Shown: positions 24,107 to 33,682, numbered from the stretch's first letter. The stretch: 53,976 bases of DNA from Fimenecus sp045543095 (GCA_045543095.1 JAZQMC010000004.1:1-53976); one strand, 5' to 3'. Notes: generated from the letters alone by a model not told the origin. Program-made: numbers and translations.

Positions 24107-25564
24107 TCACTCTTTTATATCATACTTTTTAGAAAGTCTGCTCATAGCTTCTTCCCTTGTGATTTTACCTGTATTGCAGTCAATCATAACCTGAACATCC
24201 TTGTCCTTAAGGTCATAGAAACACCAAACGATAAATGCCAACAAACCACCAATTGCAGGAATAAGCATAAAGATTATCCAAAGCATATACAAAGCATGTT
24301 GAGTCTGTGTTACTCCGCTTTGCTCTAACTCTTGGAAAGAACTTACTTCTACTACTTTCCAGCCAACTGATTTAAGACCAAGTATGAAAAGTCCCAATGC
24401 ACTTGAAATAGAACCTGTAAGCTTTGCCATAAAGGTCTGTACAGCGAATGTAATACCCTTTGCTTCTGTACCACTCTTAAAGTAGCCATATTCTGCACAG
24501 TCAGGTGTAAACATAAACATTTCAAGTGCGACAACTGCCAATGGAATTGAACGGATGGTAAACAAGATAATATAAACAACTGCATTACCGTAACCTATTG
24601 CCCACATAACAACGCTGAGTATAACATGAAGTAGCAAACACACCTGATTAACCTTCATTTTATCATATTTACGGATAATCTTAGGTAACAACAAGGAAAT
24701 AACCAGCTGAGGTACTGTTCCGATAGCACCCACAAGCATAGAAAACAGTACGCTGTGGAACAAATAGTATGAAACATACAGATTAAATGCATTACCAATA
24801 TTCAATGCGGAATAGAAGAAAAGTCCCAAATAATAGATTAACAAATACTTGTTTTTAAAGAGATATGAGAACATACTTCTGATTGTAAATGTTTCTTCAC
24901 TCTCTGCACGGAAACGTTCTTTGAGTTTAAATGATGCAGGTGACATCAAAGCGAAAGCAACTACGCAGATAATGGTAGCTATCATACCATAATTCATGCC
25001 AACCTTTTCGCTAATGAGAACAGTTGTCAATGTTGAGGTAATACCCACACCTGCATAGGTAGCAATACTCTTGTATGACTGAATGGAATTTCGCTCGTCA
25101 ATACTTTGACTCATTGAAGTGAGTATTCCGAAAATCGGAACATCGCAAAGGGTGTAAGCAGTGTCCCAAAGTATGTATGCAACAGCAAACCATACCAATT
25201 TAACTGTTTCTGAAGAACCGGAAGGAATAACAAAAGTGAGTATTGTAGCAAGAGGAATGAGTATTGTGGAAATTCTTATCCATGGAAGATACTTCTTTCC
25301 GCTCTTGAACTTGATTAAATCAAATACTGCACCAAACAACGTATCGTTTACTGCATCCCATACCTTAACAATCAATATAATCGTTGCGGACTTAATCGGG
25401 TCAATTCCCAAAAATAAAAGGTAAGTTGTAAGACACACATTAAAAAGTGTGTAAATCATATTCTGTCCTGCAAAATATGAATAATAACTTGCCCTTTCAA
25501 CAGGCTCTGTTGACCAACCATTCTTGGTAGCAAAAACCTTTTTTGCTAATGAAGAAAATCCCAT
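24107..25564 (-). CDS. GPH-family (MelB-like) sugar:cation symporter, MFS fold
   Basis: A 485-residue membrane protein with about 12 hydrophobic segments. Family signs are RASYYSYFAGQNMIYTLFN near the N terminus and the loop VWDAVNDTLFGAVFD between helices 2 and 3, which resembles the GPH signature. GPH members import glycosides, pentosides or hexuronides with H+ or Na+. No glycosidase adjoins it to suggest a substrate. It lies 19 bp after rlmD and is followed by the flavoprotein gene. Confidence 0.87.
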   Translation of the reverse strand: MGFSSLAKKVFATKNGWSTEPVERASYYSYFAGQNMIYTLFNVCLTTYLLFLGIDPIKSATIILIVKVWDAVNDTLFGAVFDLIKFKSGKKYLPWIRISTILIPLATILTFVIPSGSSETVKLVWFAVAYILWDTAYTLCDVPIFGILTSMSQSIDERNSIQSYKSIATYAGVGITSTLTTVLISEKVGMNYGMIATIICVVAFALMSPASFKLKERFRAESEETFTIRSMFSYLFKNKYLLIYYLGLFFYSALNIGNAFNLYVSYYLFHSVLFSMLVGAIGTVPQLVISLLLPKIIRKYDKMKVNQVCLLLHVILSVVMWAIGYGNAVVYIILFTIRSIPLAVVALEMFMFTPDCAEYGYFKSGTEAKGITFAVQTFMAKLTGSISSALGLFILGLKSVGWKVVEVSSFQELEQSGVTQTQHALYMLWIIFMLIPAIGGLLAFIVWCFYDLKDKDVQVMIDCNTGKITREEAMSRLSKKYDIKE

Positions 25565-25583
25565 ATATAATCCCCCTTGCGTG

Positions 25584-26930
25584 TTATTGCTGTATTAACA
25601 AAGCTACTGATTCCGTGTGACTTGTGCGAGGAAACATATCAACCGGTGTTACCTCTACCGTTTCGTAGCCTAATTCTTTTAATATTGCACAGTCCCTTGC
25701 TTGAGTTGAAACGTCACAAGAAACATAAACGATTTTTTTCGGATTCATTTCTGCAACATATTCCAAAACTTCTTTGTCGCAACCTTTTCGTGGCGGGTCA
25801 AGGATTACTGCATCAGGCTCGATATTCTGTTCTTTAAGAATTTTCACTGCATCCTTTGCGTCGCCACAGTAAAATTCACAGTTTTCTATATTATTTCGTT
25901 TTGCGTTTTCCTTTGCATCCTCAATAGCTTCGGGGATAATCTCAACACCGATTACCTTTTTAACGTCCTTTGCCATTGACAGACCGATTGTACCTGCACC
26001 ACAATATAGGTCAAGGATTGTTTCGTCCCCTTTTGTCCCCACATAGTCCAAGGCTTTTTTATAAAGCAATTCTGCACAATCGTGGTTAACTTGATAAAAA
26101 GACAATGATGAAAGTCGGATTTTCACTCCGCAAAGTATATCTTCAATGTAATCATTGCCCCACAGAGTTTTGCACTCAAGTCCTAAAATCACATTAGTTT
26201 TTTCGGTGTTCTTATTGAGTGTAACACTTGCAAGTCCCTTGATTTTCAATAAATCGTCAACTAATTCTTGCGATTTTGGGATTTTATCGCCATTGATTAC
26301 AAGACATACCATAATCTGTCCTGTCACGAATGCTTTTCTTACGTAAATATGGCGGATTAAACCATTACCCGTTTCGCCATTGTAAGCGGGAACACCAAAT
26401 TCGGTCATCCACGCCTTTACAATTTCAACGATTTTCGAGAATTCCTCGGGTTGTAAAATGCAATCGGAGGAATTTATTATTCTATGGCTTTTTTGAGCAT
26501 AAAATCCCGCAACAATTTCCTTGTCAAAGCCTACGGGATACTGCGCTTTATTTCTGTATCTTTCAGTATTACAAGTGATTATGTCATTTACGGGCACATC
26601 AATATGGGCAAGGCGGGCAAACGCGTCAACAACCTTTTGTCTTTTAAGTTGCTTTTCTGCCTCATATGAAATATGACGATAAACACAACCCCCGCAAGAG
26701 CGAAAATGCTGACAATCGACATCTATTCTGTCTGGGGATTTCTTTAAAATCTGCTTGATAATACCGACGGCATAAGTCTTTTTCGCCTTGATGATGTGAG
26801 CAATAATTGTGTCACCTTTAGCCGCACCCGAAACGAATACAGCTTGACCGTTATAATGACCAACGCCATTACCCTCGGCAGTATAACCCTCAATATTCAG
26901 TTGTATGTCTTGATTTTTTTGAAGTGACAT
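25584..26930 (-). CDS. 23S rRNA (uracil-C5)-methyltransferase, RlmD/RumA family
   Basis: A 448-residue SAM-dependent RNA m5U methyltransferase. An N-terminal TRAM domain spans about 1-60. A 4Fe-4S cluster is formed by Cys73, Cys79 and Cys82 (CQHFRSCGGC), and probably Cys157. SAM motif I is LDLYCGAGTIGL. The catalytic cysteine is Cys405 in YVSCDVSTQARD. Firmicute homologues may target U747 or U1939 (RlmC/RlmD/RlmCD); the exact site is not decided here. Confidence 0.92.
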   Translation of the reverse strand: MSLQKNQDIQLNIEGYTAEGNGVGHYNGQAVFVSGAAKGDTIIAHIIKAKKTYAVGIIKQILKKSPDRIDVDCQHFRSCGGCVYRHISYEAEKQLKRQKVVDAFARLAHIDVPVNDIITCNTERYRNKAQYPVGFDKEIVAGFYAQKSHRIINSSDCILQPEEFSKIVEIVKAWMTEFGVPAYNGETGNGLIRHIYVRKAFVTGQIMVCLVINGDKIPKSQELVDDLLKIKGLASVTLNKNTEKTNVILGLECKTLWGNDYIEDILCGVKIRLSSLSFYQVNHDCAELLYKKALDYVGTKGDETILDLYCGAGTIGLSMAKDVKKVIGVEIIPEAIEDAKENAKRNNIENCEFYCGDAKDAVKILKEQNIEPDAVILDPPRKGCDKEVLEYVAEMNPKKIVYVSCDVSTQARDCAILKELGYETVEVTPVDMFPRTSHTESVALLIQQ

Positions 26931-26942
26931 ACTGACAATCCC

Positions 26943-27515
26943 TTATAATTTTAATAATATACCTGCAATGGCACCCAATGCCAGCCAAAATGCAGGGTGT
27001 AATTTTTTAAGTTTTTTAATGAACATAAGACCGAATACTGCAACGGAAATTGCAATCACAGGAATTACAAATTCACCGTTTACATAGAAAATCGGTTTGA
27101 TAATCCCAAAAACTGCAAACAACACAAGTGCAGTAACCACAGGACGAATACCTGAAAAAGCACCTTTTACATATTGGTTTTCTTTAAAGGCTTTCAAAAA
27201 TCCCGCAATTAAAACAATTACAATAACTGACGGAGTTACAAGGCCTAAAGTCGCTGTCATTCCGCCTAAAATCCCACCGAGAACTCCAAGCTCACCAAAG
27301 CCTGCGTTATAGCCCGCATAGGTTGCCATATTTACACCGATTGGTCCGGGTGTGCTTTCTGCAATAGCGACCATAACACCCAACTGGTCTTCATTAAACC
27401 AACCATAATCGCTTTGTGCTAAATCTTGTAAGAAAGGAATAGTTGCAGGCCCGCCACCAACGGCGAAAAGTCCGATTTTTAAAAATTCTATAAACAAATA
27501 CAAGAAGGTCATCAT
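26943..27515 (-). CDS. Chromate transporter half-protein (ChrA short type), second gene
   Basis: A 190-residue CHR-family membrane protein with about five or six helices. It has the signature FAVGGGPATIPFLQDL and a second GPIGVNMATYAGYNAGF. Short CHR proteins occur as adjacent pairs that together form one transporter. The ATG overlaps the upstream partner's stop (ATGA at 27512-27515). Real substrates in anaerobes may be other anions. Confidence 0.9.
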   Translation of the reverse strand: MMTFLYLFIEFLKIGLFAVGGGPATIPFLQDLAQSDYGWFNEDQLGVMVAIAESTPGPIGVNMATYAGYNAGFGELGVLGGILGGMTATLGLVTPSVIVIVLIAGFLKAFKENQYVKGAFSGIRPVVTALVLFAVFGIIKPIFYVNGEFVIPVIAISVAVFGLMFIKKLKKLHPAFWLALGAIAGILLKL

Positions 27516-28060
27516 TTTTCTTTTACCCCCTTGATTTTATTGTAAACAATGCCAACAACTCCACCGAAAACAACAAGAAGAATTGGTGTTATGTCAAGCA
27601 CAAAGCAAGCAATAAGTCCGATTATAAATAACACAACGGACATAACATTTACAAGACTTTTTTTGCCCAATGTTATTACAGTATGAGCAAGCAAAGCACA
27701 CACAATTGCGTTAATACCCGTAAGTGCCGATGCAACTATGGGGTAATCCATAAAACTCTGCAAAACTGATGCTATAATTGTAATGATTATTATAGATGGT
27801 GCTACCATTCCCAAGGTAGCGAAAATTCCACCGAGAATTCCCGCCTGATAATAGCCTATAAACGTTGCGGTATTAACTGCGATAATGCCCGGAGTACATT
27901 GACCAACTGCGTAGTAATCGAGCAATTCTTCTTCAGTAGCCCATTTTTTCTTCTGGACTATTTCTCTTGTAAGCAACGGCAACATTGTAAGTCCGCCACC
28001 AAAGGTAATTGAGCCGATTTTTGCAAAGGTCAAAAACAGGCTTAGTAATTTTTTAACCAT
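27512..28060 (-). CDS. Chromate transporter half-protein (ChrA short type), first gene
   Basis: A 182-residue partner of the preceding entry. Its signatures are ITFGGGLTMLPLL and CTPGIIAVNTATFIGYYQAG. Five or six hydrophobic segments are visible. The two halves differ clearly in sequence, consistent with a heteromeric pair with opposite membrane orientation, as known for short CHR proteins. It starts 41 bp after the cyclase-family gene. Confidence 0.9.
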   Translation of the reverse strand: MVKKLLSLFLTFAKIGSITFGGGLTMLPLLTREIVQKKKWATEEELLDYYAVGQCTPGIIAVNTATFIGYYQAGILGGIFATLGMVAPSIIIITIIASVLQSFMDYPIVASALTGINAIVCALLAHTVITLGKKSLVNVMSVVLFIIGLIACFVLDITPILLVVFGGVVGIVYNKIKGVKEK

Positions 28061-28101
28061 TTTGTTTTCCTCGTTGTTTTATGCTTTAGTTGTTTTTTAA
28101 C

Positions 28102-28710
28102 TCAACCGCGGTCGCCACTCCAAAAAATGTAATCAGACACCAATAATGCTCTTACGGGGGCTGCCTCTGCACCGCTTATTTTAACAGGAGCAGCTACTAA
28201 AAAATATTTTCCCGGCTCTACATCTTCCAAATCAAGATTTTCAAGCAGTGCAATATTATCCACCATAAACATACGGTGAGTTCTGCCGTCGCTACCCTCG
28301 GGCTCAACGGTCATACCGTCAGTACCTACAAGAACATATCCCATGTGCGAAAGTTCTGACGCGGCGGATTCGTGAAGCACCGCTTTGCCGTGGCTTTTTA
28401 TCAGTATTCTTGTTGCATTTCTCGGGAAATATTCTTCAACAAATGCACCTGTGATAAAGGTTTCAGCAACCTCAACCACAACACATGGTCCTAAAAATAC
28501 TTCGGGGTTAAATTCGGTTATATCATTGCCGTTAGGCAAAAAGTGCAAAGGTGCATCCATGTGAGTTCCGTTATGAAGACACATATTGATTTTGCTTAAA
28601 TTGTATGCGTTTATATCGTCAATGGTTTTTATTTGTTCGAGCTTAGGAGTAGGGTCGCCGGGAAACACCTCGCAAGTCATAACATCTTTTGAAATATCAA
28701 TGATTTTCAT
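28102..28710 (-). CDS. Cyclase-family metal hydrolase (kynurenine formamidase-like)
   Basis: A 202-residue protein of the cyclase/KynB family. The metal motif His46-x-x-x-His50-x-Asp52-x-x-x-His56 lies in LHNGTHMDAPLHF, with the family-typical FLGPCVVVEV after it. KynB hydrolyses N-formylkynurenine, but many homologues act on other amides or are uncharacterised, and no tryptophan-catabolism genes are near. The next minus-strand genes encode the chromate transporter pair. Confidence 0.85.
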   Translation of the reverse strand: MKIIDISKDVMTCEVFPGDPTPKLEQIKTIDDINAYNLSKINMCLHNGTHMDAPLHFLPNGNDITEFNPEVFLGPCVVVEVAETFITGAFVEEYFPRNATRILIKSHGKAVLHESAASELSHMGYVLVGTDGMTVEPEGSDGRTHRMFMVDNIALLENLDLEDVEPGKYFLVAAPVKISGAEAAPVRALLVSDYIFWSGDRG

Positions 28711-28775
28711 AACATCACCCCGAGTAGTTTTATCAATTTATTTTAGCATATTATTTCTGCTTAATCAATACAGAG

Positions 28776-28835
28776 GTCATTCTGAGCGAAGCGAAGAATC
28801 TCGAGATTCTTCGTCATTTCATTCCTCAGAATGAC
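28776..28835. repeat. Dispersed palindromic repeat, copy 4, overlapping the rlmA 3' end
   Basis: The shortest copy, with orientation as in 6951-7013. Its right-hand TCATTCTGA (minus strand) encodes Ser-Phe-stop, so the rlmA reading frame ends inside the repeat. Confidence 0.88.
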
Positions 28836-29641
28836 ACTTTTTTCTTATACACCAAAAAATCAAAATGTATTTCTGTTGTAAAACCGCCATTTTTAAGTAT
28901 TTTCTCTTCTGCACCCAGTTCGGTTTTAAAATAATAAGGTGTCATTCTGAAAAGATTTACGCCCATTTCACCGTCAACGGTGATTTCATTCTTCACAGAA
29001 TGTCTGCCGACGAATTCAAAGCCCTCATATTCTGTGTGCTTTTCTTCATTTTCATAGACATTTTCATAGAGAAGATTTTTAAGTCCCATCAAATGATTTT
29101 TACCGGGTACGGCATAGATTAAATATCCGCCTTTTTTAAGTACTCGGCAAAATTCATTTTCAACCATTGGGGCAAAAATATTGATTGCAAGGTCAAAGCC
29201 GTCACTTTGAATGGGCATATTAAAGCAACTGCCCACCGCAAAACTACCATTTTTATGTTTTGCTGATGCAAAACGAACTGCTTCTTTAGAAATATCAAAG
29301 CCAAATAACTCGTAGTTGCTTTTTAACTTTTCTAAAAATCCGTCGTAATACCCCTCACCGCAACCACAATCCAAAATAGATATTTTTTGACTATTTGCGA
29401 AAATCGAGTTAATAATTTCAACTAATTCCTCTGCAAAGCAATCATAATTTCCGCTTTCGAGAAATGCACGGCGGGATAAAACCATATCCTTTGTGTCACC
29501 GGGGTTATCAGAATGCTTTTTGTTAACAGGCAACAGGTTCACATAACCCTGTTTTGCAATGTCAAAACAATGATTATTTTCACAACAGTATGATTTATCG
29601 TTAATATTCAGTTTTGATTTGCAAATGGGACAAATGAACAT
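28826..29641 (-). CDS. 23S rRNA (guanine-N1)-methyltransferase, RlmA family
   Basis: A 271-residue methyltransferase. An N-terminal zinc finger has Cys4, Cys7, Cys20 and His24, followed by GYVNLLPVNKKHSDNPGDTK, the RlmA hallmark. The SAM-binding core starts at ILDCGCGEGYYDG. RlmA methylates G745 and its relative TlrB methylates G748, the latter giving tylosin resistance; which one applies is not decided. The final Ser-Phe and the stop codon come from the repeat at 28776-28835. Confidence 0.92.
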   Translation of the reverse strand: MFICPICKSKLNINDKSYCCENNHCFDIAKQGYVNLLPVNKKHSDNPGDTKDMVLSRRAFLESGNYDCFAEELVEIINSIFANSQKISILDCGCGEGYYDGFLEKLKSNYELFGFDISKEAVRFASAKHKNGSFAVGSCFNMPIQSDGFDLAINIFAPMVENEFCRVLKKGGYLIYAVPGKNHLMGLKNLLYENVYENEEKHTEYEGFEFVGRHSVKNEITVDGEMGVNLFRMTPYYFKTELGAEEKILKNGGFTTEIHFDFLVYKKKVSF

Positions 29642-29660
29642 AATATCACCTTATAATAGC

Positions 29661-29688
29661 AACGGCGGGAGCAAGCCCCCGCCCTACC
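29661..29688. repeat. GC-rich palindromic repeat, copy 2
   Basis: GGCGGGAGC / CCCCCGCC stem (29664-29683) with the same flanks (AACGGCGGG, GCCCTACCA) as 18193-18220. It lies between the leuS stop and the rlmA start. Confidence 0.75.
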
Positions 29689-29695
29689 ACTTTAT

Positions 29696-32104
29696 TTATT
29701 TTGCAACGATATTTACAAGTTTACCCTTAACATAGATTTCTTTAATGATATTCTTGCCGTTAAGTTCTGCTGAAACTTTTTCGTCAGCCTTTGCAAGTGC
29801 AACTGCGTCTGCCTGTTCAATATCTGCAGGTACATTGAGTTTTGCACGGATTTTACCGTTAATCTGAACAACGATTTCTATTTTTTCGTCAATGCACTTT
29901 GCCTCGTCATAAGTTGGCCATACACCGTCAGCAGCCATCATCTTACCATAACCGCAAGTTTCCCACATTTCTTCTGTAACGTGAGGAGCAAATGGGTTAA
30001 CAAGGAGAAGAAGCACTTTAAGTTCTGCTCTGTTGATTGAACCCTTTGTATAAATAGCATTAAGAAGAGTCATAAGTGCTGCAATTGCAGTATTGTATTT
30101 AAGAGTTTCAATATCTTCTGTAACTTTCTTAATTGTCTTATGGAATGAAGATGAAAGTTCTTTTGAGAATTCGTCGCCGTCAACCAAGATTTCCTGAAGA
30201 TTCCAGATTCTGTCAACAAATCTCTTACAACCCTTAACTGAATTTTCTGACCAAGGAGCTGCCTGCTCATAGTCACCCATAAAGAGCACATAAGTACGAA
30301 GAACGTCTGCACCAAATACGTCAACAACTTCGTTAGGGTCGATAACATTACCGCGAGATTTACTCATCTTAACGCCGTCAGGACCGAGAATAAGTCCCTG
30401 TGCAGTTCTCTTTGCATAAGGCTCTTCGCATGGTACTGCACCGATGTCATAAAGGAACTTATGCCAGAAACGAGAATAGATAAGGTGACGCGTAACGTGT
30501 TCCATACCGCCGTTGTACCAGTCAACAGGAAGCCAGTAATTGAGTTTATCCATATCTGCAAGACATTCGTCATTATGTGGGTCAATATATCGCAAGAAAT
30601 ACCAAGATGAACCTGCCCACTGTGGCATTGTATCGGTTTCTCTCTTTGCGTCGCCACCACATTTTGGACACTTGCAGTTAACATAAGAGTCAATCTTTGC
30701 AAGCGGGCTTTCGCCGTCTGTACCAGGAGCAAAGTTTTCAACATCAGGAAGTCTTAATGGGAGTTCTTCATAAGGCACTGCAACCATACCACACTTTTCA
30801 CAGTGTACAATTGGAATTGGTTCACCCCAATAACGCTGACGGTTGAATGCCCAGTCCTTCATCTTGTACTGAACGCCACCTTCACCGATGCCCTTTTCCT
30901 GTAAGAAATCAATCATCTTTGCGATAGATTCTTTCTTATTGTCAACACCGTTAAGGAAGTCAGAGTTAACCATTTCACCGTCACCTGCATAAGCAGCTTC
31001 CTCAATGTTACCACCCTTGATAACCTCGATAATATCAATGCCGAATTTCTTTGCAAAGTCATAGTCACGGTCGTCGTGTGCAGGAACAGCCATAATAGCA
31101 CCTGTACCGTATCCCATCATAACATAGTCGGATATGTAGATTGGAATATCCTTGCCGTTTACAGGGTTCTTTGCGGTAATACCTGCAATCTTAACACCTG
31201 TCTTATCCTTTACAAGCTGTGTGCGTTCAAATTCTGTTTTCTTTGCACATTCTGTTCTGTATGCAAGGATTTCGTCCATATTAGAAATCTTGTCAGCATA
31301 TTTATCAATAATTGGATGCTCGGGAGCCATAACCATAAAAGTTACGCCGAAAAGAGTGTCGGGACGGGTTGTGTAAATCTTCAATTCTTCAGGAATTTCG
31401 TTAAGATTGAAGTTTACAAATGCACCACGAGATTTACCAATCCAGTTAACCTGTTGGAGTTTAATGTTTGGAAGATAGTCAACATCATTAAGACCTTCAA
31501 GAAGCTTATCAGCATACTCTGTAATTCTTAAGTACCAAACGTCCTTTGACTTCTGAACAACGTCGCTGTGACAAATATCACATTTACCACCCTGTGAGTC
31601 TTCATTTGAAAGAACAACCTTACAAGATGGACAATAGTTAACAAGTGTCTTGTCGCGGAAAGCAAGTCCGTTTTCAAACATTTTAAGGAAAATCCACTGT
31701 GTCCATTTATAGTATTTTTCTTCAGTTGTATCAACTACTCTTGAATAGTCGAATGAGAAACCAACTCGTTTTAACTGACTTGTGAACTTTTCAATGTTCA
31801 TATCAGTAACTTTTCTTGGGTGGATACCTGTTTTAATCGCATAGTTTTCTGTTGGAAGACCGTAAGCGTCAAAACCGATTGGGAAAAGAACATTGTAGCC
31901 TTCAAGTCTTCTTTTTCTTGATACTACTTCAAGACCTGAATATGCCTTGATATGACCAACGTGCATACCTGCACCTGATGGGTATGGGAACTCAACAAGA
32001 CCGTAGAATTTTGGCTTTTCGGAATTATCCTGAGCCTCAAAAACCTTTGCCTCGTCCCATTTTGCCTGCCATTTTCGCTCTGTGGCTTTAAAATCGTAAT
32101 TCAT
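29696..32104 (-). CDS. leuS: Leucyl-tRNA synthetase
   Basis: An 802-residue class Ia synthetase. The HIGH motif is HVGH at 48-51. A zinc-like CPSCKVVLSNEDSQGGKCDIC segment is split by normal spacing, the CP1 editing domain contains TTRPDTLFG, and the second motif is KMSKS at 579-583. The anticodon-binding and C-terminal domains are complete. It is the last gene of the yhbY-nadD-yqeK-rsfS-leuS order common in Clostridia. Confidence 0.98.
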   Translation of the reverse strand: MNYDFKATERKWQAKWDEAKVFEAQDNSEKPKFYGLVEFPYPSGAGMHVGHIKAYSGLEVVSRKRRLEGYNVLFPIGFDAYGLPTENYAIKTGIHPRKVTDMNIEKFTSQLKRVGFSFDYSRVVDTTEEKYYKWTQWIFLKMFENGLAFRDKTLVNYCPSCKVVLSNEDSQGGKCDICHSDVVQKSKDVWYLRITEYADKLLEGLNDVDYLPNIKLQQVNWIGKSRGAFVNFNLNEIPEELKIYTTRPDTLFGVTFMVMAPEHPIIDKYADKISNMDEILAYRTECAKKTEFERTQLVKDKTGVKIAGITAKNPVNGKDIPIYISDYVMMGYGTGAIMAVPAHDDRDYDFAKKFGIDIIEVIKGGNIEEAAYAGDGEMVNSDFLNGVDNKKESIAKMIDFLQEKGIGEGGVQYKMKDWAFNRQRYWGEPIPIVHCEKCGMVAVPYEELPLRLPDVENFAPGTDGESPLAKIDSYVNCKCPKCGGDAKRETDTMPQWAGSSWYFLRYIDPHNDECLADMDKLNYWLPVDWYNGGMEHVTRHLIYSRFWHKFLYDIGAVPCEEPYAKRTAQGLILGPDGVKMSKSRGNVIDPNEVVDVFGADVLRTYVLFMGDYEQAAPWSENSVKGCKRFVDRIWNLQEILVDGDEFSKELSSSFHKTIKKVTEDIETLKYNTAIAALMTLLNAIYTKGSINRAELKVLLLLVNPFAPHVTEEMWETCGYGKMMAADGVWPTYDEAKCIDEKIEIVVQINGKIRAKLNVPADIEQADAVALAKADEKVSAELNGKNIIKEIYVKGKLVNIVAK

Positions 32105-32142
32105 ATATATAACCTTCTTTAAAGAGATTTTTTACTGTTTTA

Positions 32143-32499
32143 TTAGTCTTCTGTAACGATTGTGCTGATGTCAAATTCCTTTGCATCGCCCCATAGATGT
32201 TCCAAGCTGTATAATTCGCGTTGGTCGGGAGTGAAAAGGTGAACAACAACCGTGCCGTAGTCCAAAAGAATCCAGCCTGTTGATTTGCCCTCAACATTTC
32301 TTGGCTCAACGCCCTGTTTTGTGAGTGTATCCTGAACTTCATCAGAAAGAGCACGAATATGTGTGCCCGATGTACCCGTTGCAATTACAAAATAATCTGC
32401 AACCGATGTAAGTTCTGTGATTTCAAGTGATTTTATATTAGTTGCTTTCTTGTTGTCAAGTGTAGCAACAATATTTTTCATAAGTTCTGTTCTGTCCAT
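32143..32499 (-). CDS. rsfS: Ribosomal silencing factor RsfS
   Basis: RsfS binds uL14 and blocks joining of ribosomal subunits in starvation. The 118 residues match the family length and carry ADYFVIATGTSGTHIRALSD and GWILLDYGTVVVHLF. It starts 3 bp after the yqeK stop and lies 38 bp before leuS. Confidence 0.95.
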   Translation of the reverse strand: MDRTELMKNIVATLDNKKATNIKSLEITELTSVADYFVIATGTSGTHIRALSDEVQDTLTKQGVEPRNVEGKSTGWILLDYGTVVVHLFTPDQRELYSLEHLWGDAKEFDISTIVTED

Positions 32500-32502
32500 A
32501 TT

Positions 32503-33075
32503 CTATTTCCTTTCTACAAGGTAATTAAATGCTTTGAGCGTGTCAACGTGAATGGCACGGCATTTTTTCGCATTATCTTCAATAGTAAAAGATAGCCCGC
32601 GAAGAAGAGCTTTGTCAAGGCTTTCTTCTGCCAGTCCTCGAACCTCGTTCACATCGGGATATTCACGGTCTTCAGAGGTTAAATCTGCCACATAAATTAT
32701 TTTTTCAAGAAGCGACATATCCTCTTTGCCCGTTGTGTGCCAACGGACTGCCGAAAGAATTTCATTATCTGTAACATTAAGCTCTTTTCGCAGATAAACC
32801 TCACCCGCAACCGCGTGAAGCGTGAATTCTATTCTTTTTTCACTTTCGGTGAGAGTTTGACCGTCATTTTCAATCAACTCTATCATTTTGTCACAAGGCT
32901 CGTAGCGAAGAATATCGTGCACAAGACCTGCAGTATATGATTTTTCCGCATCCCCGCCAAAAATCTCGGCTAAATGTTTTGCCTGCTCGGCAACACAGAT
33001 TGAATGATAAAGTCTTTTGGGCGGTAAACGTTTTTTAAGAATTTCGAGGAATTCTTTATTTCTTGCCGTATCCAT
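32503..33075 (-). CDS. yqeK: HD-domain phosphohydrolase YqeK (diadenosine tetraphosphatase type)
   Basis: A 190-residue HD hydrolase from the chosen ATG at 33075, which overlaps the nadD 3' end by 20 bp. Metal ligands are seen in YHSICVAEQA, GLVHDILRYE and the later HAVAGE and RWHTTG segments. YqeK proteins split Ap4A symmetrically to ADP. An in-frame codon at 33156 would add 27 residues lying inside nadD, not expected for the family. The order nadD-yqeK-rsfS is conserved in Firmicutes. Confidence 0.92.
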   Translation of the reverse strand: MDTARNKEFLEILKKRLPPKRLYHSICVAEQAKHLAEIFGGDAEKSYTAGLVHDILRYEPCDKMIELIENDGQTLTESEKRIEFTLHAVAGEVYLRKELNVTDNEILSAVRWHTTGKEDMSLLEKIIYVADLTSEDREYPDVNEVRGLAEESLDKALLRGLSFTIEDNAKKCRAIHVDTLKAFNYLVERK

Positions 33076-33682
33076 AAAGCTTATTATTCTCCATATATTC
33101 AATGATTTCCGGCTCAACAATTCCGTAAAGGCTACGACCCTCATTGATTCTCTCACGGATTTCGCTTGAGCTTACAATGTAAGCGTCAAGGGGCGAGATA
33201 TGTATATTCTTCCCGTCCAAATCCTTAATATAAATGCCGAGTTTTTCAAATGCGTAGGCACGAAGCTCGTGAATACTGTCGTCAGTATTGCGAGAAGCCA
33301 CACAGATTGTACATTTTTCAAGTAACTCCTTATGCTTGTACCACTTATGGAAGATAAGGAACATATCGGAGCCGATAATCAAATACAAATCGTCATTCGG
33401 ATATTTTTTCTTTAATTCTTCAACTGTATATATTGTGTAGCTGTCGCTTTCTCTGTCCATTTCCATACGGCTGATTTCGTATTTAGGATTTTGGAACGCG
33501 ATTTTACACATAGCAAGACGGTCACGGTTATCTGCCAAATCGTCGCAACGCTTATGAGTTGGAATTTTGTTGGGGATAATAAGCACCTTATCAAGCCCCA
33601 ATTCCTCGGTCATTTTGTCAATCATTCGTGTATGTCCCTTGTGTGGAGGATTGAATGTTCCGCCGAAAATACCAATTTTCAT
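33056..33682 (-). CDS. nadD: Nicotinate-nucleotide adenylyltransferase
   Basis: NadD makes deamido-NAD from nicotinate mononucleotide and ATP. From the ATG at 33682 it is 208 residues. It begins with the nucleotidyltransferase motif GIFGGTFNPPHKGH and has SSSEIRERI near the end. The ATG overlaps the yhbY stop (ATGA), which decides the start over an in-frame codon 90 bp upstream inside yhbY. Confidence 0.96.
   Translation of the reverse strand: MKIGIFGGTFNPPHKGHTRMIDKMTEELGLDKVLIIPNKIPTHKRCDDLADNRDRLAMCKIAFQNPKYEISRMEMDRESDSYTIYTVEELKKKYPNDDLYLIIGSDMFLIFHKWYKHKELLEKCTICVASRNTDDSIHELRAYAFEKLGIYIKDLDGKNIHISPLDAYIVSSSEIRERINEGRSLYGIVEPEIIEYMENNKLYGYGKK

Noticed and set aside
26943..28060. Two chrA genes as a frameshifted single gene
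   Set aside because: Both halves have their own full signature and start, overlap by ATGA, and match the known paired short CHR architecture.
31076..31531. A 151-codon plus-strand frame inside leuS
   Set aside because: The sequence is Cys/Phe-rich with no motif and lies opposite the editing domain of a complete leucyl-tRNA synthetase.
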